DNA of 64,000 nt, from NCBI GenBank assembly GCA_029204045.2, contig CM055081.1, positions 5,115,198-5,179,197 on the forward strand, in the 5' to 3' direction. The DNA is from Tillandsia leiboldiana (taxonomy: Eukaryota > Streptophyta > Magnoliopsida > Poales > Bromeliaceae). This document shows, piece by piece, positions 11,949 through 23,831 of the stretch. Each line of letters opens with the position of its first letter. The first letter of the stretch is position 1. The position numbers and the translations under genes are program-made. The notes beneath the pieces were generated by a model that was not told the origin of the DNA, ran no database searches, and saw only the letters and a program-made list of their open reading frames with translations.

Positions 11949-12397
11949 TAAAAAGAGTTTCGTCCTCGAAACAAAACTAAACAGCATCCCATAGTCCGAT
12001 GCCTCACATAAGTAGGGGTAGGTGTCCGTCATCTCCGACTCCAGCCCCCAAAGCTGTCTGCAAGCTCCTTCAAAAACATGAAGTAAGCCTCTAGCTCAAG
12101 CCACCATATCTCTTCTAGCATCCCTAGTACACGAACACCTCCTGGTACACGAACACCTCCTGGTCAATATCCTCGCGGCACAATCGATCGTCGTGAAGTA
12201 CCGAGCCTGCCCATCCATCCCGAGCATCCTATTCATGTCCCGCAGCCATCTGGTCTGCTGGTAAAATCTAGGACTCAATCTACACCGGGTAGGACCAATG
12301 ACACTCCTCCATGTGCAAAATATGATCGGGAATCTGAACCTCCCGTGCACGTGGTAACCATCCTACCCCTAACCCAGGCAATGATGCAAATATACTC
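11949..12397 (-). other. Noncoding spacer between gag and polypurine tract, unit 1
   Basis: About 450 bp where pol would sit in a full element. It holds no pol domain. It contains an 18-bp direct duplication (TACACGAACACCTCCTGG twice, about 12127-12162). Equivalent spacers lie at 17436-17883 and 27483-27934. Confidence 0.6.
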
Positions 12398-13783
12398 CTA
12401 ACAAATGACTAGGATGCTCAAATGCAGTACAATGCAAAATCTAATGACAGAAGGTGAGATAATACCTGTCACCACATAATCGGCTGCTGTAAAGTCCTCC
12501 ACCTGAGCGGCATATACCCGACCGCTCTGAGCCGGTGGCCAGTGATCAGAAGAGTGGAAGGGAGGTGACCTGCTCACTGGGGCAAAAGACTGCTGAGCTG
12601 ACGTCCTCTGTCGAAATGCACTAGGAGCCGAGGCTGAAGATGGTGCCGTGGAAGTCGATAGGGGGCATGAAGCTCGAACGTGGCCTGACTGTCCACACTT
12701 ATAACAACGACCCCACCTCAGATCACAGGTGTGAGACAGATGAGGTTCTCCACAGAAAATACATCTGTCACGACGTCGTGGCTGCTGCTGCGGCTGCTGC
12801 TGTTGCTGCCTCTGGGGTCCACCAGACTCTTGTTGCTCAGAATGCCCCTGAGGCCGCGACGGTCGTGGCGGTCTCCAAGAACTAGCCTGTCCTCCATCAT
12901 CAGGTGCTGGTCGCTTTCTCTCAGAACTCTGTGCGACCGACCCGCTCCTCTTGGCAATCTTCGTGTTGCCCTGCTCCACCCACAGTGCCTGCTCAACGGC
13001 TTCACCAAGGGTCTGTAGCCTCCGAGCGTGCACCAGGGTATAGATCTCAGGTCGAAGACCAGACTCGAACAACTCGACCTCATGCGGTCCATCACGGGCA
13101 ACGAAAGGCACGCAGTTAAGCAACTGCATAAACTCCTGGTAGTACTCCTGCACCGATTTGTCTCCCTGCTGGATATTCTTCAAGTCGTCCTCCAGCTTCC
13201 GTTTCACGCTCCCAGAAAAGTACATTCAAAGTAGCATATGCCGGAACTCGGACCAGGGCAGCTGTCGTGTGGTCTGGAACTCCGCTGGCTCCACCCGACG
13301 CCACCATGCGTCAGCATCCCCCTCGAGACAATGCACTGCCATGTGCACTCTGTACTTCGGGTCGATGAAGAAATCCCTAAACAGCTTCTCCATCGAAGAT
13401 AACCAAGCCTCCGAATCCCACGGTCGCGCGTTCTGCCCCGAGAATCTAGGCGGTCCATACTGGCAGAACTTGGTGAGCTTCTCCGCGATATACTCCTCCT
13501 GAGAAGGGGTCAAAGGCTGGGCCGCTCCTCGAGCCCCACTACTCGATGATGGCGCCGTCGGCACACGAAGTGGTACAGGTGATACAGGGGCCTCCAAAAC
13601 AGTCGGGGACGGCGCCTCTCTCTGGGCTACAAGCTGGTCAATCCTCTGCTCCTGCCGACGGGTATGCTCCGCCAATTGGGCCACCATGGCCCTCAGCTCA
13701 CTCAACTCCGAAGATCCGGTCTGCTCCGGCTCCTCAGGGGGTGTAAGGGTACCCCGAGTAGTAATCCGACGTCGGGGAGGCAT
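12398..13783 (-). pseudogene. gag: gag, unit 1, with premature stop
   Basis: Same sequence as the intact gag of units 2 and 4 except for a nonsense codon (TGA at 13226-13228, minus strand) where those copies read GGA. The single plus-strand change is C to A at 13228. It cuts the protein inside the retrotransposon Gag domain, before both zinc-binding motifs, so this copy should not give a working Gag. The remaining sequence shows no frameshift. The true start is the ATG at 13783-13781; the upstream in-frame codon is GTG, with a stop two codons before it. Confidence 0.85.
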
Positions 13784-13784
13784 C

Positions 13785-16298
13785 CTGTCAACAGAAAACA
13801 CAAGTCAGGACGCAACCACGCACGACCCAATCTAGCGAAAGTCAAAGACATCCCCCTATTTCTGTAGCTTTATGTTGTCTGCAGCCAACATAACCGTTCA
13901 CAGAAACAAGATATGTCGATCCCTCTTCCCTCATCGGAAGAGTCAAATAACCCAATCACCGACTTTCGCCAACAACATCACGTCTCTCACGCCCTATCAT
14001 CCTAGGGTCCAACATAAGCCTAGGGTTTTCTAAGTCCCAACTGACCTATTCCTAAGCTCTGATACCAACTTAATCTGTCACGCCCCGGGTGGGAACCAGA
14101 ACCCGGGCTCGCCAACAGATCCGCCATGCACACGGAATTTTCCATGTACACGAAGCGTCGGTAACCTGCTCAGATATAAATGTACAATAAAAGAGCATAA
14201 TACAGAGCTGAACTAAAGTACTACATAATATCTCAGACTGGAAAAGAAATAAAAACTGTAAAAAATACAATAAACTCCCAGCTCACCAAAATAATACACC
14301 CAGCTGGCCAAAGCCAGACCACAAAATAAAAGTGAACTACTACAGTCTGAGAAAAGGGGTACAATATCTGTCTAACAGCAACTCACAGCCTCACAGGAGA
14401 TCTATCTACTCAGCGATCCCCTCACCTCGATCAGCTGCCGATGGCCCAGCAGCTCCTGCAGAAGCCTCTGCAAAACAAGGAAAAGAAAGAGAGAAAAACA
14501 ACAGTGGGGGTGAGAACCACTAGTAAACCAGTAGCCTCCCCCTGTGGGTAAAGCCTCAAACTCCGACGTACCCACTAAGTCTACCAGAGACAAAGAATGA
14601 AGAAAGTGGTAAGCTATAAAACTACAGATAAGAAGGAACTACCACTAGTAAGCCTCTAAATGCAGTGCCAAAATGAATGACTGTAAGTATGCATCAGTAA
14701 CCGCATCTGTCCAAATAAACCCAATCTAGCCACCAGTAAAAACTGGTACCGCCTGCTGCCGCTATCATCATCGTGCAACCTGATCCGCACCAAAGTGATA
14801 GCAATGAGTCAATACCGTCCGGTACCCACTTGGTACCCCGCACGCTTCGAAGTGGCACTCGAGGGGAGCTACCCACACGAGGAAAGTAACCATGTCATAA
14901 GTATCATAAAAGCAGGACTGGATCATGACAATGATCAAAGTGGAAAACCCCTCCAATCTAAAAAGAAAACCCCAATCTGATGCAAAGGTAAACATCCGGT
15001 CAACCGCCTAATGTCCGCGGTTACCGCAATACCCCACAAGTCCACAATCAAGTACGACCTGTCCCAGACTCCAAGGTCCCGACTACACTATCCCAAACCC
15101 CTGCTCGAACCCGAGCAATATGAATCAAAAGTCAAAATGAGAAGGAGAAAGAAAACAATCATGGTTTCTCCTAAGTCAAATCCCAATATGATAGTGTAGC
15201 AATAAATAGTGGCCTATCTAGATGTCCAAACAAGCATGCAACAGTCCTCAAGAAAGATAAAAGAAAGAGTATCAAACAGTAACTCCACATGTGTATTAAT
15301 TAATAGCTCCGCATAAATATAACCATCATGCTAAAATCATCAGCCAACTACACATGTATATAATCCATGGTCCATAATAAATCTCAAAGTGGTACCCGCA
15401 CATAGATATGTCATCATGTCCCAATACTTAATCCATTTAACCAACTTTTATAAAATCTATGTGCTACACGGCATGTTAATTATCACTATTAAAATATCTC
15501 AATGATCATGTTCCAACAACAATATTATCCCAGTAATATTTCCAACATGCTTTATCCACATAATTAATCTCAAATGATAGGCTCGCATTTTTATCATTCA
15601 ATCATGCATGGTAATCAATCAATAAGTCCAAACGGGGAATCCTCTAAATAAACTTAGTGAGTAAATCACAGTAAGAGGTAAGCAACAACTACCCACCTGA
15701 AGAGCTGACTGTCCAAATCCCACAGCTGAAAATACCAGGAAATCCAAATCTCCTACTCCAAAGGGTCCAGTAATACCCGCAACTCTCCTGGGTACAACAT
15801 AAAGTCCATAAATCTCAAAAACTACCCCCGCAAACACCTACAGAATTCAGTCCCAAAGATGTCCTTATTTCACCTGCTGAAAGTGCCCAGAAAATTCCAA
15901 TAAAAATATCACAGCGATCCTCGCGTCGATACCTTCGAAACGAGTACCTGCACGTCCAAATCCGAGTTCTGCAGGTCAAGATATAAATTCGACAAGGTAA
16001 CCATCCCTAAAGAATCCCCCAATAAAAACTGTAGCACTTAACTCTGGAAAAACAGTGATTTCTCACTTTCGGGAAATTCAGAAAAATCCAAGAAAAATAC
16101 GGGGACGTTCCTTGCGACGAGTAGATCAAAATCAACTCTTTAAACGCCTCGATCCGATGTTCCTACGCCAAGATATAAAATCAACAAGCTCATGCTGTCC
16201 AGGAAATCCATCACAGAAAATGGGGTCAAAAGATGCCTCGGGAACCGTGCCAAGAACCCAAAATAAAGCGAAACGATCAACGGAAATCGAAGCCTTAC
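13785..16298 (-). other. Candidate leader intron, unit 1 (U5 plus primer-binding site)
   Basis: Donor-like GAG|GTAAGG lies in LTR2 (intron begins 16298). Acceptor-like TTTTCTGTTGACAG|G (intron ends 13785) lies one base before the gag ATG. Splicing would remove about 2.5 kb of R-U5 and the primer-binding site. The equivalent for unit 4 is 29322-31834. The donor-like site is also present in the two diverged LTRs at 53144 and 55801. No transcript evidence is available here, so this is inference. Confidence 0.35.
14056..14067 (-). other. Primer-binding site, unit 1 (initiator Met tRNA)
   Basis: Minus-strand TGGTATCAGAGC, the usual plant PBS complementary to the 3' end of initiator tRNA-Met. It lies 8 nt from the edge of LTR2. 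Confidence 0.9.
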
Positions 16299-17424
16299 CT
16301 CTCAGGAACATGCTGCCGAAGAAATCGTCCAAAAATTCCTCCTGGTTTGCGCACAGGAAAATTCTGACTGAACTGCGACGGAAATGGGCCGAGAAAGAGG
16401 AAACGTCGAAGCGCACCGCGTCGCAGATGACTCGCTGTCGGCAACTCCAAAAATTCCAAAACTTCCTAGAGAGATGGAGGATAGAGAGAGGAAGAAGTCT
16501 TCTTAAGGACACACCCTCAGATTCTCTCTCTAAAGCTCGGAAAAAGAACAGAAAGGGAGGAAAGTGGAGCTGTATTTATAGGCCCAGAAAACAAATGCCA
16601 AAATTCCCACTGTGTCCCAAGAATCGGGCGCCCGGAAGTATTGGGCTGCTACAGTGCGGCCCAATTCGGGAACACTGTGCGCGCCCGGAAGAGCCCGGGC
16701 GCGACACGTGTCCGCCAAACAGCGGACAGCGGCGCCCACCCATCGGGCGCCGCCACGTGTCCCAGCCGCCCACGTGTTCCACGTGCCTCGAGCACGTGGG
16801 CGGCGTGCACCCGCCAATAGGGACACGCCACGTGTCACCACGCGGTTCACGTGGTCCACGCCCCCGGTCTACGCGCCGGGTCTTCCGGAAAGTGTCGGCC
16901 AACCAGAAGTCGCCACGTGTCCCAGACAGGCCGCCCTCCTTGACGCCGCCCGACCAATGAGGAGCTGCCACGTGGCAACCTCAACCTTCCGTGCACCCGG
17001 TGCACGACTATTCTGTGGACCGCCCGCCTGCGCGCCCGCCCGCGCCCGCCCGCGCCTGCTCCGCCGCTGCGCCGCTGTGCTCCGCCGTGCGCCACCGCTC
17101 GCCGCCTGCCGCCGGTCGCCGGAACAGTATTTCCGGCGGCCGGAATTACTGTTCCGGCGTGAACAGTAATTTCGCGCCGAAAATAAAGTGAATACACCAT
17201 TTTGATCGTTTTCCGCGCGCTGAGTCCAAATCCGCTGTCCGATTTTCCAAATTCTCATCCGAAATTTTGCCGAAAGCCCCCGGAAAGGCCCACTTGATCT
17301 GATTTTCGCGCCGGGTCCATTTTAAAAATCCAATTTCAATTCTACAAGCTCCATGACACTGCCTGAGCTTCCTATAGTCACTGATAAACCCGCAAAAGCT
17401 TCTACAAAAGTCCGGGTCACCACA
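14076..17424 (-). repeat. LTR2
   Basis: 3349 bp. It acts as 5' LTR for unit 1 and 3' LTR for unit 2. It is nearly identical to LTR1; visible differences include one C/T in the CGCC-rich tract, an extra C near 17214, and one G/C near 17365. Confidence 0.9.
16573..16974 (-). promoter_or_regulatory. LTR2 U3 promoter: CACGTG cluster and TATA box
   Basis: TATAAATA at 16573-16580 and nine CACGTG hexamers in 16705-16974, as in LTR1. This is the promoter placed to transcribe gag of unit 1. Confidence 0.7.
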
Positions 17425-17435
17425 TCCTCCCCCAC
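17425..17435 (-). other. Polypurine tract, unit 2
   Basis: GTGGGGGAGGA on the minus strand, abutting LTR2. Confidence 0.85.
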
Positions 17436-17883
17436 TAAAAGAGTTTCGTCCTCGAAACAAAACTAAACAGCATCCCATAGTCCGATGCCTCACATAAGTA
17501 GGGGTAGGTGTCCGTCATCTCCGACTCCAGCCCCCAAAGCTGTCTGCAAGCTCCTTCAAAAACATGAAGTAAGCCTCTAGCTCAAGCCACCATATCTCTT
17601 CTAGCATCCCTAGTACACGAACACCTCCTGGTACACGAACACCTCCTGGTCAATATCCTCGCGGCACAATCGATCGTCGTGAAGTACCGAGCCTGCCCAT
17701 CCATCCCGAGCATCCTATTCATGTCCCGCAGCCATCTGGTCTGCTGGTAAAATCTAGGACTCAATCTACACCGGGTAGGACCAATGACACTCCTCCATGT
17801 GCAAAATATGATCGGGAATCTGAACCTCCCGTGCACGTGGTAACCATCCTACCCCTAACCCAGGCAATGATGCAAATATACTC

Positions 17884-19269
17884 CTAACAAATGACTAGGA
17901 TGCTCAAATGCAGTACAATGCAAAATCTAATGACAGAAGGTGAGATAATACCTGTCACCACATAATCGGCTGCTGTAAAGTCCTCCACCTGAGCGGCATA
18001 TACCCGACCGCTCTGAGCCGGTGGCCAGTGATCAGAAGAGTGGAAGGGAGGTGACCTGCTCACTGGGGCAAAAGACTGCTGAGCTGACGTCCTCTGTCGA
18101 AATGCACTAGGAGCCGAGGCTGAAGATGGTGCCGTGGAAGTCGATAGGGGGCATGAAGCTCGAACGTGGCCTGACTGTCCACACTTATAACAACGACCCC
18201 ACCTCAGATCACAGGTGTGAGACAGATGAGGTTCTCCACAGAAAATACATCTGTCACGACGTCGTGGCTGCTGCTGCGGCTGCTGCTGTTGCTGCCTCTG
18301 GGGTCCACCAGACTCTTGTTGCTCAGAATGCCCCTGAGGCCGCGACGGTCGTGGCGGTCTCCAAGAACTAGCCTGTCCTCCATCATCAGGTGCTGGTCGC
18401 TTTCTCTCAGAACTCTGTGCGACCGACCCGCTCCTCTTGGCAATCTTCGTGTTGCCCTGCTCCACCCACAGTGCCTGCTCAACGGCTTCACCAAGGGTCT
18501 GTAGCCTCCGAGCGTGCACCAGGGTATAGATCTCAGGTCGAAGACCAGACTCGAACAACTCGACCTCATGCGGTCCATCACGGGCAACGAAAGGCACGCA
18601 GTTAAGCAACTGCATAAACTCCTGGTAGTACTCCTGCACCGATTTGTCTCCCTGCTGGATATTCTTCAAGTCGTCCTCCAGCTTCCGTTTCACGCTCCCA
18701 GAAAAGTACATTCCAAGTAGCATATGCCGGAACTCGGACCAGGGCAGCTGTCGTGTGGTCTGGAACTCCGCTGGCTCCACCCGACGCCACCATGCGTCAG
18801 CATCCCCCTCGAGACAATGCACTGCCATGTGCACTCTGTACTTCGGGTCGATGAAGAAATCCCTAAACAGCTTCTCCATCGAAGATAACCAAGCCTCCGA
18901 ATCCCACGGTCGCGCGTTCTGCCCCGAGAATCTAGGCGGTCCATACTGGCAGAACTTGGTGAGCTTCTCCGCGATATACTCCTCCTGAGAAGGGGTCAAA
19001 GGCTGGGCCGCTCCTCGAGCCCCACTACTCGATGATGGCGCCGTCGGCACACGAAGTGGTACAGGTGATACAGGGGCCTCCAAAACAGTCGGGGACGGCG
19101 CCTCTCTCTGGGCTACAAGCTGGTCAATCCTCTGCTCCTGCCGACGGGTATGCTCCGCCAATTGGGCCACCATGGCCCTCAGCTCACTCAACTCCGAAGA
19201 TCCGGTCTGCTCCGGCTCCTCAGGGGGTGTAAGGGTACCCCGAGTAGTAATCCGACGTCGGGGAGGCAT
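17884..19269 (-). CDS. gag: Gag protein of LTR retrotransposon, unit 2 (intact)
   Basis: 461 residues from the ATG at 19269-19267, the first ATG in the frame and one base after an acceptor-like site. Order of parts: a basic, proline-rich N terminus (MPPRRR), a short Glu/Gln-rich likely coiled coil (about residues 25-60), and the retrotransposon Gag core (about 130-260, with LEGDADAWW and the SVQEYYQEF region). A Gln/Arg/Pro-rich linker follows. Then come two Cys/His motifs: CIFCGEPHLSHTC, and the classic CCHC knuckle CYKCGQSGHVRASC. Gag packages the RNA and forms the particle. The frame stops about 20 codons after DYVVTG, which in Ty3/gypsy polyproteins leads into the protease, so pol appears deleted from that point. 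Unit 4 gag appears identical. Without pol the element would need proteins from a partner. Confidence 0.85.
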   Translation of the reverse strand: MPPRRRITTRGTLTPPEEPEQTGSSELSELRAMVAQLAEHTRRQEQRIDQLVAQREAPSPTVLEAPVSPVPLRVPTAPSSSSGARGAAQPLTPSQEEYIAEKLTKFCQYGPPRFSGQNARPWDSEAWLSSMEKLFRDFFIDPKYRVHMAVHCLEGDADAWWRRVEPAEFQTTRQLPWSEFRHMLLGMYFSGSVKRKLEDDLKNIQQGDKSVQEYYQEFMQLLNCVPFVARDGPHEVELFESGLRPEIYTLVHARRLQTLGEAVEQALWVEQGNTKIAKRSGSVAQSSERKRPAPDDGGQASSWRPPRPSRPQGHSEQQESGGPQRQQQQQPQQQPRRRDRCIFCGEPHLSHTCDLRWGRCYKCGQSGHVRASCPLSTSTAPSSASAPSAFRQRTSAQQSFAPVSRSPPFHSSDHWPPAQSGRVYAAQVEDFTAADYVVTGIISPSVIRFCIVLHLSILVIC

Positions 19270-19541
19270 CCTGTCAACAGAAAACACAAGTCAGGACGCA
19301 ACCACGCACGACCCAATCTAGCGAAAGTCAAAGACATCCCCCTATTTCTGTAGCTTTATGTTGTCTGCAGCCAACATAACCGTTCACAGAAACAAGATAT
19401 GTCGATCCCTCTTCCCTCATCGGAAGAGTCAAATAACCCAATCACCGACTTTCGCCAACAACATCACGTCTCTCACGCCCTATCATCCTAGGGTCCAACA
19501 TAAGCCTAGGGTTTTCTAAGTCCCAACTGACCTATCCCTAA

Positions 19542-19553
19542 GCTCTGATACCA
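19542..19553 (-). other. Primer-binding site, unit 2
   Basis: TGGTATCAGAGC on the minus strand, 8 nt from LTR3. Confidence 0.9.
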
Positions 19554-19561
19554 ACTTAATC

Positions 19562-22499
19562 TGTCACGCCCCGGGTGGGAACCAGAACCCGGGCTCGCCA
19601 ACAGATCCGCCATGCACACGGAATTTTCCATGTACACGAAGCGTCGGTAACCTGCTCAGATATAAATGTACAATAAAAGAGCATAATACAGAGCTGAACT
19701 AAAGTACTACATAATATCTCAGACTGGAAAAGAAATAAAAACTGTAAAAAATACAATAAACTCCCAGCTCACCAAAATAATACACCCAGCTGGCCAAAGC
19801 CAGACCACAAAATAAAAGTGAACTACTACAGTCTGAGAAAAGGGGTACAATATCTGTCTAACAGCAACTCACAGCCTCACAGGAGATCTATCTACTCAGC
19901 GATCCCCTCACCTCGATCAGCTGCCGATGGCCCCAGCAGAGCTCTGCAGAAGCCTCTGCAAAACAAGGAAAAGAAAGAGAGAAAAACAACAGTGGGGGTG
20001 AGAACCACTAGTAAACCAGTAGCCTCCCCCTGTGGGTAAAGCCTCAAACTCCGACGTACCCACTAAGTCTACCAGAGACAAAGAATGAAGAAGTGGTAAG
20101 CTATAAAACTACAGATAAGAAGGAACTACCACTAGTAAGCCTCTAAATGCAGTGCCAAAATGAATGACTGTAAGTATGCATCAGTAACCGCATCTGTCCA
20201 AATAAACCCAATCTAGCCACCAGTAAAAACTGGTACGCCTGCTGCCGCTATCATCATCGTGCAACCTGATCCGCACCAAAGTGATAGCAATGAGTCAATA
20301 CCGTCCGGTACCCACTTGGTACCCCGCACGCTTCGAAGTGGCACTCGAGGGGAGCTACCCACACGAGGAAAGTAACCATGTCATAAGTATCATAAAAGCA
20401 GGACTGGATCATGACAATGATCAAAGTGGAAAACCCCTCCAATCTAAAAAGAAAACCCCAATCTGATGCAAAGGTAAACATCCGGTCAACCGCCTAATGT
20501 CCGCGGTTACCGCAATACCCCACAAGTACCACAATCAAGTACGACCTGTCCCAGACTCCAAGGTCCCGACTACACTATCCAAACCCCTGCTCGAACCCGA
20601 AGCAATATGAATCAAAAGTCAAAATGAGAAGGAGGAAAGAAAACAATCATGGTTTCTCCTAAGTCAAATCCCAATATGATAGTGTAGCAATAAATAGTGG
20701 CCTATCTAGATGTCCAAACAAGCATGCAACAGTCCTCAAGAAGATAAAAGAAAGAGTATCAAACAGTAACTCCACATGTGTATTAATTAATAGCTCCGCA
20801 TAAATATAACCATCATGCTAAAATCATCAGCCAACTAACACATGTATATAATCCATGGTCCATAATAATCTCAAAGTGGTACCCGCACATAGATATGTCA
20901 TCATGTCCCAATACTTAATCCATGTTAACCAACTTTTATAAAATCTATGTGCTACACGGCATGTTAATTATCACTATTAAAATATCTCAATGATCATGTT
21001 CCAACAACAATATTATCCCAGTAATATTTCCAACATGCTTTATCCACATAATTAATCTCAAATGATAGGCTCGCATTTTTATCATTCAATCATGCATGGT
21101 AATCATCAATAAGTCCAAACGGGGAATCCTCTAAATAACTTAGTGAGTAATCACAGTAAGAGGTAAGCAACAACTACCCACCTGAAGAGCTGACTGTCCA
21201 AATCCCACAGCTGAAAATACCAGGAAATCCAAATCTCCTACTCCAAAGGGTCCAGTAATACCCGCAACTCTCCTGGGGTACAACATAAAGTCCATAAATC
21301 TCAAAAACTACCCCCGCAAACACCTACAGAATTCAGTCCCAAAGATTGTCCTTATTTCACCTGCTGAAAGTGCCCAGAAAATTCCAATAAAAATATCACA
21401 GTGATCCTCGCGTCGATACCTTCGAAACGAGTACCTGCACGTCCAAATCCGAGTTCTGCAGGTCAAGATATAAATTCGACAAGGTAACCATCCCTAAAGA
21501 ATCCCCCAATAAAAACTGTAGCACTTAACTCTGGAAAACAGTGATTTCTCACTTTCGGGAAATTCAGAAAAATCCAAGAAAAATACGGGGACGTTCCTTG
21601 CGACGAGTAGATCAAAATCAACTATTTAAACGCCTCGATCCGATGTTCCTACGCCAAGATATAAAATCAACAAGCTCATGCTGTCCAGGAAATCCATCAC
21701 AGAAAATGGGGTCAAAAGATGCCTCGGGAACCGTGCAAGAACCCAAAATAAAGCGAAACGATCAACGGAAATCGAAGCCTTACCCTCTCAGGAACATGCT
21801 GCCGAAGAAATCGTCCAAAATTCCTCCTGGTTTGCGCACAGGAAAATTCTGACTGAACTGCGACGGAAATGGGCCGAGAGAAAGAGGAAACGTCGAAGCG
21901 CACCGCGTCGCAGATGACTCGCTGTCGGCAACTCCAAAAATTCCAAAACTTCCTAGAGAGATGGAGGATAGAGAGAGGAAGAAGTCTTCTTAAGGACACA
22001 CCCTCAGATTCCTCCTCTAAAGCTCGGAAAAAGAACAGAAAGGGAGGAAAGTGGAGCTGTATTTATAGGCCAGAAAACAAATGCCAAAAATTCCCACTGT
22101 GTCCCAAGAATCGGGCGCACGGAAGTATTGGGCTGCTACAGTGCGGCCCAATTTCGGGAACACTGTGCGCGCCCGGAAGAGCCCGGGCGCGACACGTGTC
22201 CGCCAAACAGCGGACAGCGGCGCCCACCCATCGGGCGCCGCCACGTGTCCCAGCCGCCCACGTGTTCCACGTGCCTCGAGCACGTGGGCGGCCGTGCACC
22301 CGCCAATAGGGGACACGCCACGTGTCACCACGCGGTTCACGTGGTCCACGCCCCCGGTCTACGCGCCGGGTCTTCCAGGAAAGTGTCGGCCAACCAGAAG
22401 TCGCCACGTGTCCCCAGACAGGCCGCCCTCCTTGACCGCCGCTCCGACCAATGAGGAGCTGCCACGTGGCAACCTCAACTCCGTGCAACCCGGTGCACG
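19562..22499 (-). repeat. LTR3, interrupted by an assembly gap
   Basis: Aligns with LTR1 positions 8590-11520. The remaining U3 end (about 417 bp) is hidden in the N run. Many single-base indels appear from about 19.93 kb onward. It shares variants with LTR5 (GTGATCC near 21400, ACTATTTAAA near 21620) that LTR1, LTR2 and LTR4 lack. Confidence 0.85.
22060..22468 (-). promoter_or_regulatory. LTR3 U3 promoter: CACGTG cluster and TATA box
   Basis: TATAAATA at 22060-22067 and CACGTG hexamers from 22193 to 22468, as in the other array LTRs. It is placed to drive the intact gag of unit 2. Confidence 0.65.
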
Positions 22500-22599
22500 N
22501 NNNNNNNNNNNNNNNNNNNNNNNNNNNNNNNNNNNNNNNNNNNNNNNNNNNNNNNNNNNNNNNNNNNNNNNNNNNNNNNNNNNNNNNNNNNNNNNNNNN
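22500..22599. other. Assembly gap (100 N)
   Basis: A round 100-N gap. Aligning both edges to unit 1 (11520 and 12550) predicts about 1.03 kb of missing sequence: the end of LTR3, the polypurine tract and the 3' part of the internal region. Confidence 0.9.
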
Positions 22600-23831
22600 A
22601 AAGAGTGGAAGGGAGGTGACCTGCTCACTGGGGCAAAAGACTGCTGAGCTGACGTCCTCTGTCGAAATGCACTAGGAGCCGAGGCTGAAGATGGTGCCGT
22701 GGAAGTCGATAGGGGGCATGAAGCTCGAACGTGGCCTGACTGTCCACACTATAACAACGACCCCACCTCAGATCACAGGTGTGAGACAGATGAGGTTCTC
22801 CACAGAAAATACATCTGTCACGACGTCGTGGCTGCTGCTGCGGCTGCTGCTGCTGTTGCTGCCTCTGGGGTCCACCAGACTCTTGTTGCTCAGAATGCCC
22901 CTGAGGCCGCGACGGTCGTGGCGGTCTCCAAGAACTAGCCTGTCCTCCATCATCAGGTGCTGGTCGCTTTCTCAGAACTCTGTGCGACCGACCCGCTCCT
23001 CTTGGCAATCTTCGTGTTGCCCTGCTCCACCCACAGTGCCTGCTCAACGGCTTCACCAAGGGTCTGTAGCCTCCGAGCGTGCACCAGGGTATAGATCTCA
23101 GGTCGAAGACCAGACTCGAACAACTCGACCTCATGCGGTCCATCACGGGCAACGAAAGGCACGCAGTTAAGCAACTGCATAAACTCCTGTAGTACTCCTG
23201 CACCGATTTGTCTCCCTGCTGGATATTCTTCAAGTCGTCCTCCAGCTTCCGTTTCACGCTCCCAGAAAAGTACGTTCCAAGTAGCATAGCCGGAACTCGG
23301 ACCAGGGCAGCTGTCGTGTGGTCTGGAACTCCGCTGGCTCCACCCGACGCCACCATGCGTCAGCATCCCCCTCGAGACAATGCACTGCCATGTGCACTCT
23401 GTACTTGGGTCGATGAAGAAATCCCTAAACAGCTTCTCCATCGAAGATAACCAAGCCTCCGAATCCCACGGTCGCGCGTTCTGCCCCGAGAATCTAGGCG
23501 GTCCATACTGGCAGAACTTGGTGAGCTTCTCCGCGATATACTCCTCCTGAGAAGGGTCAAAGGCTGGGCCGCTCCTCGAGCCCCACTACTCGATGATGGC
23601 GCCGTCGGCACACGAAGTGGTACAGGTGATACAGGGGCCTCCAAAACAGTCGGGGACGGCCGCCTCTCTCTGGGCTACAAGCTGGTCAATCCTTTGCTCC
23701 TGCCGACGGGTATGCTCCGCCAATTGGGCCACCATGGCCCTCAGCTCACTCAACTCCGAAGATCCGGTCTGCTCCGGCTCCTCAGGGGGTGTAAGGGTAC
23801 CCCGAGTAGTAATCCGACGTCGGGGAGGCAT
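22600..23831 (-). pseudogene. gag: gag, unit 3, partial and frameshifted
   Basis: Homologous to the intact gag from the ATG (23831-23829) to the gap at 22600. The last part (the VVTG region) is lost in the gap. Several one- or few-base indels against units 1, 2 and 4 break the frame: a missing base near 23550, near 23405 and near 23190, an extra CTG in the glutamine tract near 22850, and others. Because the indels cluster around the assembly gap, they may be sequencing errors rather than real mutations. Confidence 0.75.

Noticed and set aside
18126..18988. Plus-strand frames of 66-114 codons over the gag region
   Set aside because: They are shadows of the minus-strand gag frame.
22081..22647. 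188-codon frame spanning the N run
   Set aside because: It crosses an assembly gap of unknown length, so the frame has no meaning.
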